Positions 36,101-47,608 are shown, counted from the stretch's first letter. The stretch: DNA of 48,068 nt from Astrothelium macrocarpum (GCA_021030915.1 JAGEMR010000183.1:1-48068); one strand, 5' to 3'. Notes: generated by a model not told the origin, from the letters alone. Numbers and translations are program-made.

Positions 36101-36724
36101 TGCGGTATTTCTTGAGGATGTGAAGATTTCCATGAGCTCAGAAGAGGATAGTGTTGGGCGAGAAAAGTTGGGCCGACTCACAGGAGAAGTGATTCGAACA
36201 GCACGTGAGTCCATTCGACAAGGCTTTTTAGACTGGAGTCCACGCATGTTGCTTGCCATGTACAGCTGTGAAATCCAAGCATCAAGTAAGTACCTATGCA
36301 AATCTCATATGACGTATTCATCGAAATTAACCTGTCTCTAGCTGAAGTACTTGGCCGTGTATATGGTGTAATTACACGTCGGCGTGGCCGAATACTATCG
36401 GAATCGATGAAAGAAGGCACACCATTTTTCACGATTGTCTCAGTTCTCCCCGTGGCCGAATCGTTCGGGTTCAGCGATGAAATACGCAAACGCACCTCTG
36501 GTGCTGCAAGTCCACAGCTAATCTTTCAGGGATTCGAAATGCTGGACGAGGATCCGTTTTGGGTTCCTTTTACGGAAGAGGAACTCGAAGATTTAGGCGA
36601 GCTCGCAGATAGGGAGAATGTGGCAAAGAGGTATATGGAGGGGGTCCGGAAGAGGAAAGGGCTGTTTATAGCGGGCAGGAAATTAGTGGAAAATGCGGAG
36701 AAGCAAAAGACGATGAAACGGTGA
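33160..36724 (+). CDS. EFL1: Elongation factor-like GTPase 1 (60S ribosome maturation)
   Basis: Four exons: 33160..33222, 33281..35880, 35942..36285, 36342..36724 (1129 aa; yeast Ria1/Efl1 is of similar size). Introns are 58, 61 and 56 nt; the second begins GTACGA and has a GCTAAC branch site. The GTPase domain shows all G motifs: AHVDHGKTS (split from exon 1 just before), RGITMESSAISL, DSPGHIDFS and NKMDRL. An EFL1-type insertion follows, then the EF-2-like domains with GELHLERCLKDLRERF and the C-terminal domain V (GRVYGVITRRRGRI...F.IVSVLPVAESFGF). Cytoplasmic EFL1 works with SBDS/Sdo1 to evict eIF6/Tif6 from pre-60S subunits. The start lies in a short first exon; without it the P-loop would be lost. 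Confidence 0.93.
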
Positions 36725-37408
36725 ATCTGGAGATGAGGAACATCAGTTCCCTGGTCATGTCGTCATGCATGAGCGCTGAGGTATTTTTTCTTACAAACAG
36801 GATATAATGCTCGATATAAATTCCAGATGAATTATCACGGAGGCATTCGTGAAGGTCGAAATTAGATGTGACGGGGGTGAGTCGGGTCTGCGACGATTCG
36901 TGCTCTTCTAGCCGGTTTCATCCCCCTGCCAGATCAAGAAACTTCCCCCATCTTGGTCCATCACCTCCATCTTGGGTTCCACCTCAGACCCCGATGCCAC
37001 ATTCCTGTCCCACTAGTCCACTTATTTTGAACCCATTGTCCACTCATTGCCATATCGGCCCATATCCTAATTCATCTCGCACCGTCGTTTGTCATCAACG
37101 CACTGTCCATCGCGCGGCTTCTGAAACGTCTCCGCCGCTTGATCAGGTGGCAGGAAATTCTGCCAACGTTCCCCTGCCCTGCTGCAACCGTCGAATTTTC
37201 CTCGCCAGTTTGCCCGTTAGACACCATTCGCGCCTGGGCAACCGGCCCACTCTTTTGCTCGACTCTCCGCGGAACCTTGTATCTGATTGCTGTTTCACCT
37301 CATTGCTACCTTTCCAGCACTCATTCGCCCTCCAGCCTTCTCTTCGCAACGAATGAACTTGGCCGTGTTTGACCAGTCTTGACACTCGGCATTTACCATA
37401 CGGCCGCA
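36725..37408. promoter_or_regulatory. Intergenic between EFL1 and the Tea4/Bud14-like gene
   Basis: 684 bp holding the EFL1 3' flank and the upstream region of the polarity gene. It is pyrimidine-rich on the plus strand in 36960-37350, as is common in fungal 5' leaders. No gene is recognised. Confidence 0.55.
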
Positions 37409-40400
37409 ATGACGCGGCCTCAGATTATCAGAGCAGGTGAGTTGTTTGTCGTCAGAAGCTTACTTTTTCGAATTTAGCTGACTCGAACATTTACAAGACA
37501 CCATTGACCTTCAGGATCAAACCTCACCTTCTGCCCAGGATCATTCTCTACAGCCTTCGCAACCATCACCCTTGGGTACTGGGCCAGCTGCGCCCCACCA
37601 AGCTGCCTCGATCCATCACATCGAAGAAGAAAGACAGGAGGAGAGTGATAGATTAGCCGAAGCATGGCATGTTACAGATACATTGCATGACGAGTCCGAA
37701 CACGACGACGCCCAGGCCACAACAAATGGCGCCAATGGCGACCGAATGTACCAGCGCGATGAGCAAGCAATTCAACAGAACGGTGGTCAGTCTGGACAAG
37801 ACGATGCAGAGATGGCGGAATCGGAAACGGAAGTCGACGATGACATGATTGACAAAATATCAAGTTCTCCGTCAATAGACGATGGTGGGTTACCCGTCAC
37901 TCCAAAATGGCCGCTGCGCAAATCTTCCTTGACGCCAACTTCAACACCACGATCAACACCTACCCTATCATCACCAACACTGCAAGACAGCTCAGATTAC
38001 ACTTCTTCCTCTCCCTTTACATCTCCACCACAACACCTGCCACTGTCATGTAGCACAAACAACTTTTGTCAACCAGATTCACCCGATGACAATTCCTCCC
38101 CATTCAACACTACCCCACAACACTTTCCCTTGTCACCACTCGCTAAAAACGAGCGGTTCTCTCCATCGAGAGGTTATCATCACTTGCGGGGTGAGTATAA
38201 CTGGACGCCGGATAACGATGATGAGTTTTATGACCTCGAAGATTCATTAGAAGAGGTAAAGAATGCCACCACCGAAACGAGTTCGTCGGAAAACGCATCG
38301 CCAAGTAAAAAGCTTCGACAAGATAGTCCGCCGTTAAAAGTCGCATTTGCAAGAGCCACATCTAAATCGGCCGCTGAAAGTAGCAAAAGAGATGATCCAT
38401 TTCAAGATGAAGGCTTTGTAGATGATTTGGAAAGTATCCTACTCCCTACTAATGATCCACTCCTAGCTGCCATTACCGATGATGAACCACTATCTCCCAA
38501 TGGCTCTTCCTCTTCCTGGATCAGTGATGATGAAGGTTCCAGTTTTGATGAAGAAACCGCAAATGATGATAACGACTTTCTCTTTTCTGATGATGAACGC
38601 TTTGTCGACTCTGGTTGGGGAGGAGAATGCTTACGCGAATCAGAAGACATTGATTTCGAGTTCGTCTACGCCCTCCACACTTTTGTGGCCACCGTTGAAG
38701 GCCAGGCCAATGCCACCAAAGGCGACACCATGGTGCTGCTTGATGATAGTAACAGCTATTGGTGGCTGGTGCGAATTGTCAAGGATAACAGTATTGGTCA
38801 GTCATGAAATTCACATTTTGTTTACGAAACCTGCTGACGGTTCAATTCAGGTTATCTACCTGCGGAGCACATTGAAACGCCGACCGAACGACTGGCACGC
38901 CTCAACAAGCATAGGAATATTGACGTGAGCCAGCATGCACGTTTGAATGGAATTAACGGCTGATGACAAACTTTAGCTCTCCGCGACGATGCTCGGTGAT
39001 AATCCAGAAAAGTCCAAAAATCCGCTCAAAAAGGCAATGAGACGGCGGAACGCAAAGACTGTCACATTTACTGCCCCTACTTATGTCGAACCTGCAGATT
39101 ATGGCGATTTCACTGATGAGGAGGAAAATATCGAGCAAGAATTACTTGCATCTCAAATAGCAACCAATGGGGATAGCCAGGAAGCAACCGAGAGCACAAC
39201 TAACGAAGAATCCGAAAAGGACGAAACAGCAGTTGTCGAACCTTTGAAAGTCAACGGCGTTGGCAAGCCAGCAGTCTCTGAAAACAATGATCAAGCTGGT
39301 CCGAGCGAAAATACTGCAACGGAGCAAGTTGAGGATGTCACCGCCAAATCACGGACCAGTGACGAGATTTTGTCACCTCCAGGTAAATACAGTCGCTTTC
39401 TTTTTCCTCTCTTCTCTTTTTTCCATTTTAATCTAAGTTTATGTGCTAAATCATTTTACCTAGATGGGTCTCGTGGAAAGTCACGTAATGGGACAGTGCG
39501 CAATACGGATTCATTTTTCAAGGATGATACTGTGGAGACTCGGAAAATCACACTGACACCAAATATCCTGAGAGATGATTCAAGCTCGACTTTGAGATCA
39601 ATCGACTCCAAGGAAAGTGATATTGGGAGCAAACTGGAAAAGAGCGTACCACCGTCGGAACGACCGAAAGATGATAAGAAGAGAAAGGAAAAGAGACCTG
39701 GTATGCTCAGTGGCCTCTTCAAGAGCAAAAAGAAGGACAAGAAGGGTAGACTTGTGGATGATGATGATGAAAAGGATATGCTCGACACATCGAGAGTTTC
39801 ATCGCCAAGCGTTCAAGAAATTTCCCCGAGTGACAAATCACCCTCACCTGGAACTCCGTCTCGACAATCAAGCAAGGGCAAATTGCAAAAGGCTCCTCCA
39901 AGTACAAATTCTCCCAGCTCCAGAGTAAAATCTCCAGTAGAGGATTCACGGACAACATCAGCACCGGCCGGTCTAGAAGAAAAGTCATCTCAACCTGCAA
40001 CTACTATGCGTCTCGTCCAGTCAGAATCTGAGCTAGGTCAAATGGAGGACTCAACTATGGTGCGCTCAACGTCTGTAGACTCGCAAGCGAGCGATCCCTA
40101 TCTGAATGTTGCATCATCCAAAGAAAAAGGCGGCAAGCTCTCTCCAATCACCAACCTCATCCGGCCCTCGGAAGCCCGCCCCGAAAAGGTCAAGAAAGCC
40201 AAACAGCGCGTGGAGCTCGACGACTTTGACTCATCCCCCGATGATCCCGAAGTTAGCAATCCCTTTGACGACTCCAACGAGAACCTCGTGGCCGGTCACA
40301 CCCCCAGCGAAGACAGCGGTGAAAACACCACCGCGGAAACCAAGCAATCCCTCGAATCCTCCAACAGCGAAGCGCCCACCTCCTCCCTCGACTCCACCGA

Positions 40401-41013
40401 CCAACGCACGCCCCCCCTCAGCAACGAAACCTCCTCCGAAGACGACCGCCCCTCCCCCGTCTCCCCCATCTCCCCCATCACCCACCCGTCCTCCTCCCTC
40501 GCCGACGACCCCCGCCAACCCGCCTCAACATCCAGCTCCACCCCAACCCTCACCTCACCAGACCCATCCACCCTTTCCCGCCCGCTGGTCTCTCCCCCAG
40601 CACTTGACCCCTACCCGACTCGTCCCGCACCCCTCACCACCACCACCGCCCCTACCGCCGCCGCTGCCCGCGCCTCCCCGGCTTCCTCGCGCAGCGCGAC
40701 CGACACGCCGCCGACGCCGTCGTCGTCGCCGCACCACCACTCCGCCGCGGCGGTGGCGTGGTCCGGCGCCGCGCTGCACGCGTACATGGGCGGCGACAAC
40801 GATATCCGCGACTTGCTGGTCGTGGTGGGCGGGGACCGCAGCGGCGTGGTGCCTGTGTCGCGCGAGCATCCGTTGATGCGCGAGCTGTTTGTCGCGGAGC
40901 GGAAGGAGCTGCGCGAGATGGAGGGCCAGCTGGATGGGTTGTTGGGGAGGTGGATGGAGAGGAAGGGGTTGGGTAGGGAGGGAAGGAAGAGGGGGGTGCT
41001 TGGGAAGGCGTGA
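37409..41013 (+). CDS. SH3-domain polarity protein, Tea4/Bud14-like
   Basis: Five exons: 37409..37436, 37498..38796, 38851..38924, 38977..39382, 39464..41013 (1118 aa). Introns are 60, 54, 52 and 81 nt. Residues 1-395 are disordered, Ser/Pro/Asp-rich. The SH3 domain (residues ~398-455: VYALHTFVATVEGQANATKG ... YWWLVRI ... IGYLPAEHIETP) is interrupted by an intron. Soon after it comes KTVTF (residues 494-498), a canonical R/KVxF docking motif for protein phosphatase 1, as in Tea4 and Bud14, which recruit Dis2/Glc7 to growth sites. A long disordered region leads to the conserved C-terminal segment DNDIRDLLVVVGGDRSGVVP ... HPLMRELF ... LDGLLGRWMERK. It likely acts at cell tips linking microtubules, PP1 and formins. 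The last ~600 bp are markedly GC-rich. The final intron contains no stop and keeps frame. Confidence 0.83.
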
Positions 41014-43308
41014 GTTGCGGAAGGGGAGAGAGTGGGGGGTTGGTGATTGTGTGAGAGCTGCTGGTGGTGGATGCGTGGTTCATTGATGGGACTAAAAGAG
41101 ATTGTTTGCTGGGTGGTCTTCGATGAGGATGAGTAAAATGTTGGCAAGGCGTTTTTTTGATTTTTGTTTTCTGGCATCATCCGCATTTTTTTCTCATGCG
41201 GAAAGGCTGGTTGCTTTGTTCTGGAGCTTAGGGACGGTCGGACTCTGCGCTCACGGTGACCAAGAAACATATACCCACGAAGAAGTCTGTCTCGTCTTTC
41301 TGTATACGGCTTCACGGGCGGATTTTTGGGGGTCTTGGCGCAATAATTTGGCTGGCTGCTTTTCTTTCTGCCGTCCAAGGCTCTTTCTACCTAAGGCTCT
41401 ACCAGCTGCACATAGTATCCTGTCGAGATAGGAAAAGTTGGCATGATCAATCAACTGAATTGACACTTGGACTGCAATAACAAATTCTATGATTGATTAA
41501 TTTATGATTACTGGCATATCTACATCGGCCAATCCGGCCCGTGCGACTTGCTTTAATCATCCAACCAGGCCTCTGCTCAAAACACTTTCTTCTTAATATA
41601 TGCTCTTTTCACTCCAGCACTTTTAGCCACACTTTGACGATATAATCATAATATCAAGAGGTTAAGCTGACCACTTGATTTACTGTGCAAAACGATCTCC
41701 AATTAAAAATGGCAAAGAATACGGAACCGCATTAGACTACGACCCGAAAATATGGGATGTCAATCCCTGATAGTCATAGACACATAGGTCCATCCTGGGA
41801 TCACCTCGAAGTAAACTATCTTAATCAGCTACTCTCAGTCACTGTTTTACTCTTCAGAATGATGTCATCTTCTTCAACGCTTCACACCTCCACGTCTCCT
41901 TGAGCGCTGCTTTAGGATCTAATCATATTCCTTTGCTGACCGACTTATTGCGCAAACAGTTTCTTGTCTCGGCCGATTTAGTTTACTCGATAGACCATTC
42001 ATCGCCACGCCAAGTTACACATGCGATCTGCCGTTCAAGCCAGGTGCATCACAGGCGGGTTTTGACGCGATTGTTTGGTATAGGTAGGCAGACATCGAAA
42101 ACACGCCCGTGGATGAAATCTCTGGGCTCTTCTGACTGCCAAAACCAGAACGGGGACAACAGCGAGTAGACTGTGTATAGAACAGGTATAGAGTGCGTAG
42201 GATCAGAGAATGCGCAACATCGAAGAGCGCGTAGGCGTAGATTGCGCGTAAAATCAAAGGGTGCGTAGGGGGATTTTCCCACCTGGCCCGAAAGAAGCAC
42301 ATTGCCCGAAAGGAGTCAAAACCTGCTCGAACGAGAACTGTTTTCCCGAACCGAACGCCGATTTCCTGGCCCAACGATTACGTATTCGCAAGAATCCCGA
42401 GACAAATGTCACAATCAGCAGAGTCACAGGATTTTGTCCGACGCATGTCTATGGAGAAGTTTGGCTGGACTGGGTAGAAAAGCTTGAAGATCTACTTTCA
42501 GTGGTACGATTATTTCTTTCTACATCTTTTTACGCTAGAAATGATAAAGAGCGGGACTAAGCACTCGAAAATTGAAGTGGCGCACGGAGGTGCCTTTCGA
42601 AAATATTCCCTGTCAGGCCAGCTTATTTGGAACAGTAAATCGTATTAATTGCTAATGAACGAATATCTAGCTATGGAGTAACAGTTACAGGGACAGCTGG
42701 CTCGTAATTCCGTGCCGAGCCCGAGCCGCTCCGACAGCTCCGCTCAGGGGCACAGCGGCTCCCGGGGATGTTGCATGACATCCCCCCACGCTAAAAACGC
42801 CATCGATCAAGCCTTTCTCACTCAAGTTAAGTACCATCCTAGCTCCAAGCCTAGTCTCAGGACTAATTTAAAGTTACAGTTCTACTAGGCATTCCGACTA
42901 TAGAGATCTAATAGATATATGGTTGGAATTGTATTCATCTTGACTAAAAGCCGACAAAGAGATTCGGCTGGCAGATATACGTCTCGATAACGTGCATGAA
43001 TATTGTTGAAAGCCACCTTCGTAAGCTTAGCGAGAATGCGACATAAGAAAAATACTGCATCAACATGCCCCCACGCTTGTCTTATAACTCTGCCCGGTCT
43101 ACTTCTCTTTCATTGCTTCCTTCTTCTGCTGTAGTAGTGAATCAAACTGAGTTCGTTGCAGCCAGTGTAAGTTATGTAGAATTCAAGTCCACTTGAGTGC
43201 TGACTGCTACCAGTGCGGTACACCTTCTCGTCCCGACTTTTCGCGTAACTTCCTTGTCCAAATTGGAACACCACGCTCCAAGAGATCCATTACATCCGAT
43301 TTATCACA
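41014..43308. other. 2.3-kb gene-poor interval
   Basis: No gene that I can support. It has frames up to ~119 codons on both strands, none with recognisable motifs. Around 42180-42290 there is a degenerate GCGTAG-containing repetition, and around 42690-42790 a GC-rich patch with a hairpin. CCCCCACGCT occurs in the patch and a near copy again near 43070. The composition is not AT-saturated, so if this is old transposon DNA it was not mutated like the islands. Confidence 0.5.
42764..42785. repeat. Short perfect hairpin
   Basis: GGGGATGT and ACATCCCC form 8-bp inverted arms around a 6-base loop (TGCATG). Function unknown; it may be a remnant end of a repeat. Confidence 0.5.
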
Positions 43309-45774
43309 ATGGGAGATAGGCGCAAGGGCGAGCCTCCCCCGCTGTCCAAAAAAAGAGCGCGGCTTTCAAGTTCGCCGATCTCAACTTTGGATACACAGCC
43401 AGATGTCCATGTTCCAAATCCTCAACAATCGTCGCACCTAGGCAAGATTCCGATCGCGGACAGTCACACCGGTCAAACTGCGGATTCTACACAGCGCTCT
43501 TTGCCTGTACACCCGAACGTTCAAGCCTCGCACTCTCAACCTAAAAACCACAATCAGCAAGACACCGACCTCGATAATTTACCAATCGAATCGTATCGTC
43601 TCCCCATTCTATACAAACTTGTGTGCCAAGATTTGTATACTATATCTAGTCCAAAAATCGAGCGATATAGTGACGAACCATTTGAGGCTGAAACGGCACA
43701 AGAGCAACGGGCCCGTCAATCCCTTGCTCTTGTAGATATCATCTATAGTGCATTCGGCTCCTTTCCCACAACAAAAGAACAACGTAGACACCAATCCAGG
43801 AAGCTTTTTGGGACCCAAAGAATTGAAGATAACGAGACACCCTTCGTCTTGGGAAGAGACTTCATCTCGCACTTCACTACACCACCTTCGATTCGGATCT
43901 TCTCCAAAACCGTACAAAATGTCATACGAGACGCACTACCATACTACCCCGGTTTGGAGATACAGGACGAGTTCCTGATTCATTATCCTTATGAGCCTTT
44001 GGTCTTCTGCTATGATAGGCTCGTGGCGTTAGCGAGTAAGACTCAAGATTTGCTTGAGGGTCCGGACCCGTCCGGGTCAGGCAAAACATTGGGTGTCTGT
44101 CTTGGAGAGGTGATGAGCTGGTTTCAAAAAAATTACTTCGACAAAGAAATAGTCCCCGAGCTGGAAGCCCATCGTCACGGCCGTGCGAGTTTTGAAAACT
44201 TATGGCTATTGTACAAACCCGGAATCACCGTCAGCGCCATCAATGGAGACTTAACTCATTTCTATAAAGTATACTCTTGCACTCGCATGGAACAAAGCGG
44301 AAAACAGAGCTCGTCATGGCAAGTGTCTGTATGGGGATTAGACTTTGACGGACATAGGGTCAAACGGCGTGCAAGGACTTTCCGGATTCGGGAATTCATA
44401 GGCCAAACAGAGATTCTTGGGCTACCTCTTATACCAGCTACGGGTTTTGGGACTCCAAAGGGCAACGTATCTGACTACATCAGCCGTGGGAAGCATTTCT
44501 GCAAGCTGATACGCGAGGCTCCTGTTCTGCAACATTACAGAGGCCTGTTGAGTGGCAAAAAGGCTCTCGAGTATTCTGGTGCCATTGTTATTGATCCGCT
44601 TCGGAGTGTGGAAAGATTGAAGGACAGCAAGAGCCTTGGAAGAATCATCCGACCTGATGAAGAGGATTCTAGATTTCATGAACCAGAGGACCTTGGCGGT
44701 GGCCCTCTATATTCGAAATTCAACAATATTGACCTGTCCGAATTCGAACAGACTTGCTTCGACAACGATGAGGAAATGTATATGCTGTTGCCAGGGAAAA
44801 TCTGGGGTTTTGTCCTGGCCAGGAAGCAATGGGCCGAGTTCAATATGAGTAGCTTAGTCAACTTGGAGGCATCCGTTCGCGCGTCATCAAATCTGGTCAT
44901 TGATGACAGAGACCTTGAGCTTGTTCGAGCCCTCAGTAAGACTGATTCATTGGCCTTAAACAGACCTCGGCAGATCGATTTCGTTGACGGCAAAGGACCA
45001 GGCAAGGTAGTTTTACTTCATGGGCCTCCAGGAGTGGGTAAATCTCTCACGGTGGAATGCCTGGCTCAAGACATGAGGAAACCATTGATATCACTCACTG
45101 TTACCGATATCGGTACCGACCAATCCGCGATCGAGCAGAAATTAGCAGGCTGGCTTGATCTGGCTCAGCACTGGCGCGCTATAGTTCTTTTGAATGAGGC
45201 CGATACTTACCTTTACAAGCGCGAGGATAAGATAACGCGAAATGAATTAGCCACAGCTTTTCTACACTCCTTGGAATACTACCCCGGCATGATTTTTCTG
45301 ACAACAAACCAGCCGGGGTTCATCGATGACGCATTCAATTCACGCTTCCACCTCGTCATTGAGTATCCGCCATTGGACGAAGAAAAACGGATAGCGATAT
45401 GGGAAAAGTTCTTGCATAGATTTGCGTTGGATAGCCAAGAGAAACGCAAAGCTGGTGCCAGTGGTGTTCGCGTCGAGATCGCGCCTGGCGTCCACGAATA
45501 CGTGACTGCGGACAAATATGTGAAGGCCCTTGAGTTGAATGGCCGAGATATTCGCAACGTGTTCCAAACCGCTATTGAGGTGGCCATAAGTCGAACAGAG
45601 CGACAATACGATAATCAGTTCTCAGACTCTTTCCCTGTAGTCCAGGTACTGCTAGAAGACTTCAGAAAGGTGCTCGAGAACAAAACTCAATACAAAGAAT
45701 ACCTTACGAAGATTCATGGTAGGGAAGAAGAGGATCGTGCTTTGGATGCTAGGGCTCGTCGTTCAGTTCCCTAG
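43309..45774 (+). CDS. Fungal AAA+ ATPase with altered Walker B
   Basis: Single exon, 821 aa. Residues 1-100 are disordered. Around residues 290-385 is a DUF7025-like region (FENLWLLYKPGITV ... WGLDFDG). The ATPase core has Walker A GPPGVGKS (residues ~572-579), sensor 1 FLTTNQPG and the arginine-finger segment DDAFNSRFHL. The Walker B reads VLLNEADTYL (residues ~625-634): the usual metal-coordinating Asp is Asn, while the catalytic Glu is kept. The gene at 45 has the standard LLLDEAD. The two proteins share the same domain order but are clearly diverged paralogues. Function and substrate are unknown. The gene converges with the unidentified gene at 45955. Confidence 0.85.
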   Translation: MGDRRKGEPPPLSKKRARLSSSPISTLDTQPDVHVPNPQQSSHLGKIPIADSHTGQTADSTQRSLPVHPNVQASHSQPKNHNQQDTDLDNLPIESYRLPILYKLVCQDLYTISSPKIERYSDEPFEAETAQEQRARQSLALVDIIYSAFGSFPTTKEQRRHQSRKLFGTQRIEDNETPFVLGRDFISHFTTPPSIRIFSKTVQNVIRDALPYYPGLEIQDEFLIHYPYEPLVFCYDRLVALASKTQDLLEGPDPSGSGKTLGVCLGEVMSWFQKNYFDKEIVPELEAHRHGRASFENLWLLYKPGITVSAINGDLTHFYKVYSCTRMEQSGKQSSSWQVSVWGLDFDGHRVKRRARTFRIREFIGQTEILGLPLIPATGFGTPKGNVSDYISRGKHFCKLIREAPVLQHYRGLLSGKKALEYSGAIVIDPLRSVERLKDSKSLGRIIRPDEEDSRFHEPEDLGGGPLYSKFNNIDLSEFEQTCFDNDEEMYMLLPGKIWGFVLARKQWAEFNMSSLVNLEASVRASSNLVIDDRDLELVRALSKTDSLALNRPRQIDFVDGKGPGKVVLLHGPPGVGKSLTVECLAQDMRKPLISLTVTDIGTDQSAIEQKLAGWLDLAQHWRAIVLLNEADTYLYKREDKITRNELATAFLHSLEYYPGMIFLTTNQPGFIDDAFNSRFHLVIEYPPLDEEKRIAIWEKFLHRFALDSQEKRKAGASGVRVEIAPGVHEYVTADKYVKALELNGRDIRNVFQTAIEVAISRTERQYDNQFSDSFPVVQVLLEDFRKVLENKTQYKEYLTKIHGREEEDRALDARARRSVP

Positions 45775-45954
45775 TATACAACCGTCCGATTTCCAATGTT
45801 TTTGTACAATCGAGGTCCTTGGGAAAAGATTATCGGGTTTCAATAATAAGATGAGTCAAGTTGTTGACCCCTACGCCTGGAAAAGAAAGGTGGAGTAGTT
45901 CATTCAGAATAATATGAGATAAGAAAGATCTATAGACTAGATGGCCGAAATTCA

Positions 45955-47130
45955 TTATGTACTTCCAGGAGTCTCTACATCAATAGACATCATTTTCCGA
46001 TTCTCCGTCTCAAAGTCAAATCGACCGGCGTTAACGTGCCCTTGTGTGCTTAAGGACCTAATTTTCTTACCACGCAAAGCATCGATCAACAATGCAGGAC
46101 GACCTTTAGTTGTAACCAACGATCTCAGACTAAACGACGCCGAATCGATAGAGAGCATCTTTCCGGAGCCCAGCAAGTCTAATAGATCATGCAAAGTCCG
46201 ATAATACGCCTCTCTAGGGCCGTAATCAGCTCCCTCCAACTTGCCTCCTTCGAGTCGTTCAAAGTCATTAATGACTAGCAGAATATTGGCCCGTAAGTAA
46301 GGTATTATCTGGTGTATGAGCTTAATAGCTCCTGATGGCGCTCGTGGGGTCTTGTCCAGTTCCCAAAAAGCCTCTAAATCAATGGGACCAAGTGCGGTAT
46401 CACCTCCCACACGTCGTTTTGCTAATACATGATACAGGATAAGGTACGTTATTCCTCGCAAGATTTGCTCCAGCTCAAGCTCATTGCCACCGACATCAAA
46501 TCTCCGACAATGATAGCCCACGACCGCCATAACCAATTTGGCTCTATCTGCAGCCACAATACTTCCCAGTGCTGCGGCGTCTGCTCCACAGAGCCAAAGA
46601 CAAGAGGGTTGGTGATTTGATGTAGAGCGCAACAAAGCTTTGAAAGTATCGAGAAGTTTACGATCAACGCAGATGGGGCCCCGTGGCGTATTGGTTGTTC
46701 TGATATGGTCAACTAATATATGATCTTGGACTTGATTCAAGGCCAAATTGACGCTCTCATCGTCCTGTAATCCCTTAGACGCATCCACAGGAGCGCTTGA
46801 AGGCATCAGACCTTGACCCAGCAGAAAGCCACGTATCAGATCTTTAATGTCATTAAGAAGCGCGTTGTTCTCGCCAAACCCTCTTTGGATTTGACTTCCG
46901 ATGCGTTGATGCTCGGCACTGAATTTGATTCATTAATGCGATACTGACGAGGTACGAATGGCTCGATCAAATATCGCCCAACGACTGCGACCTACTTACT
47001 GAAACTGCGCCATAAAAATCGAATCCGGTACGCCAAGATGCTGCATAATCTTTTCTCTCTGCTCTTTTATACCTTCACGGTCTAGTAGGCGCCACTCCGA
47101 TTCTTCCAGCTTTCGTTTACCCCATTTCGC
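45955..47130 (-). CDS. Unidentified fungal protein, 5' end unresolved
   Basis: Minus strand. The exon 46918..45955 is joined through an 81-nt intron (46919..46999, GTAAGT..TTCAG) to an upstream exon 47130..47001 reading KWGKRKLEESEWRLLDREGI ... MQHLGVPDSIFMAQF. The merged protein continues HAEHQRIGSQIQRGFGENNA, then LLNDIKDLIRGFLLGQGL, and a further 280 residues containing CLWLCGADAAALGS and LLVINDFERLEGG. The layout (helical N-terminal region, then a CLWLCGA strand and an LLVINDFE strand) is reminiscent of STAND/NACHT-like fungal proteins, but there is no GxxxxGK[ST] P-loop, so I do not assign it. A further exon around 47263-47163 (TVIIQESLSRAVPPLEESVE, then HFIGALDKY) is plausible but I could not place its splice junction. 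The ATG at 46806 is internal to the exon and unlikely to be the start. Confidence 0.5.
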
Positions 47131-47263
47131 TCATGTTAAATCACTGGACTATTCTTTTAAGAATAGGTACTTATCCAGCGCGCCTATGAAGTGCTCTACG
47201 CTCTCTTCCAGCGGTGGAACAGCTCTAGAAAGAGATTCCTGGATTATAACTGTGTAGCCGGTA

Positions 47264-47514
47264 TTCTATGGTTGGATTAGTTTTCGTAGCGGGGCTTCAA
47301 CAGTTGCGAGGCTCGGGAATGGGATCGAAAATGGTGGAGTCGCGGAGCGTTGAGATTTACCCAGGTGGTCAATTAGGAATCATAGATACGTTGTCAAACC
47401 CATCTTTGGATCACAGGCGAAGTCAAGCATTGCCAATTGTAATGCAAATTTATTCTTACCAACTGCAGTTGAAATGATGTAATGTCACTTGTGTTCTCGG
47501 CGCGGCGGTCCGGA
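47264..47514. other. Flank before the second transposon island
   Basis: May contain more 5' exons of the minus-strand gene; nothing definite. Composition is normal until the TA at 47515-47516. Confidence 0.4.
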
Positions 47515-47526
47515 TAGGAGTAGTCC

Positions 47527-47556
47527 CGGCTCCGTGCACGGCCCGGCTGCGTGCAC
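47527..47556 (+). repeat. Tandem motif in E terminal repeat, 17-bp period
   Basis: CGGCTCCGTGCAC (47527-47539) and CGGCTGCGTGCAC (47544-47556) differ by one base and start exactly 17 bp apart. Confidence 0.85.
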
Positions 47557-47608
47557 ACCTCGAATTTCGCTCAATACCACGAATTCGTATACGAATTACA
47601 CCACCAAT

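Noticed and set aside
42015..42374. 119-codon minus-strand open frame in the gene-poor interval
   Set aside because: No recognisable motif, no supporting splice or promoter context, and overlapping frames of similar length on the other strand.
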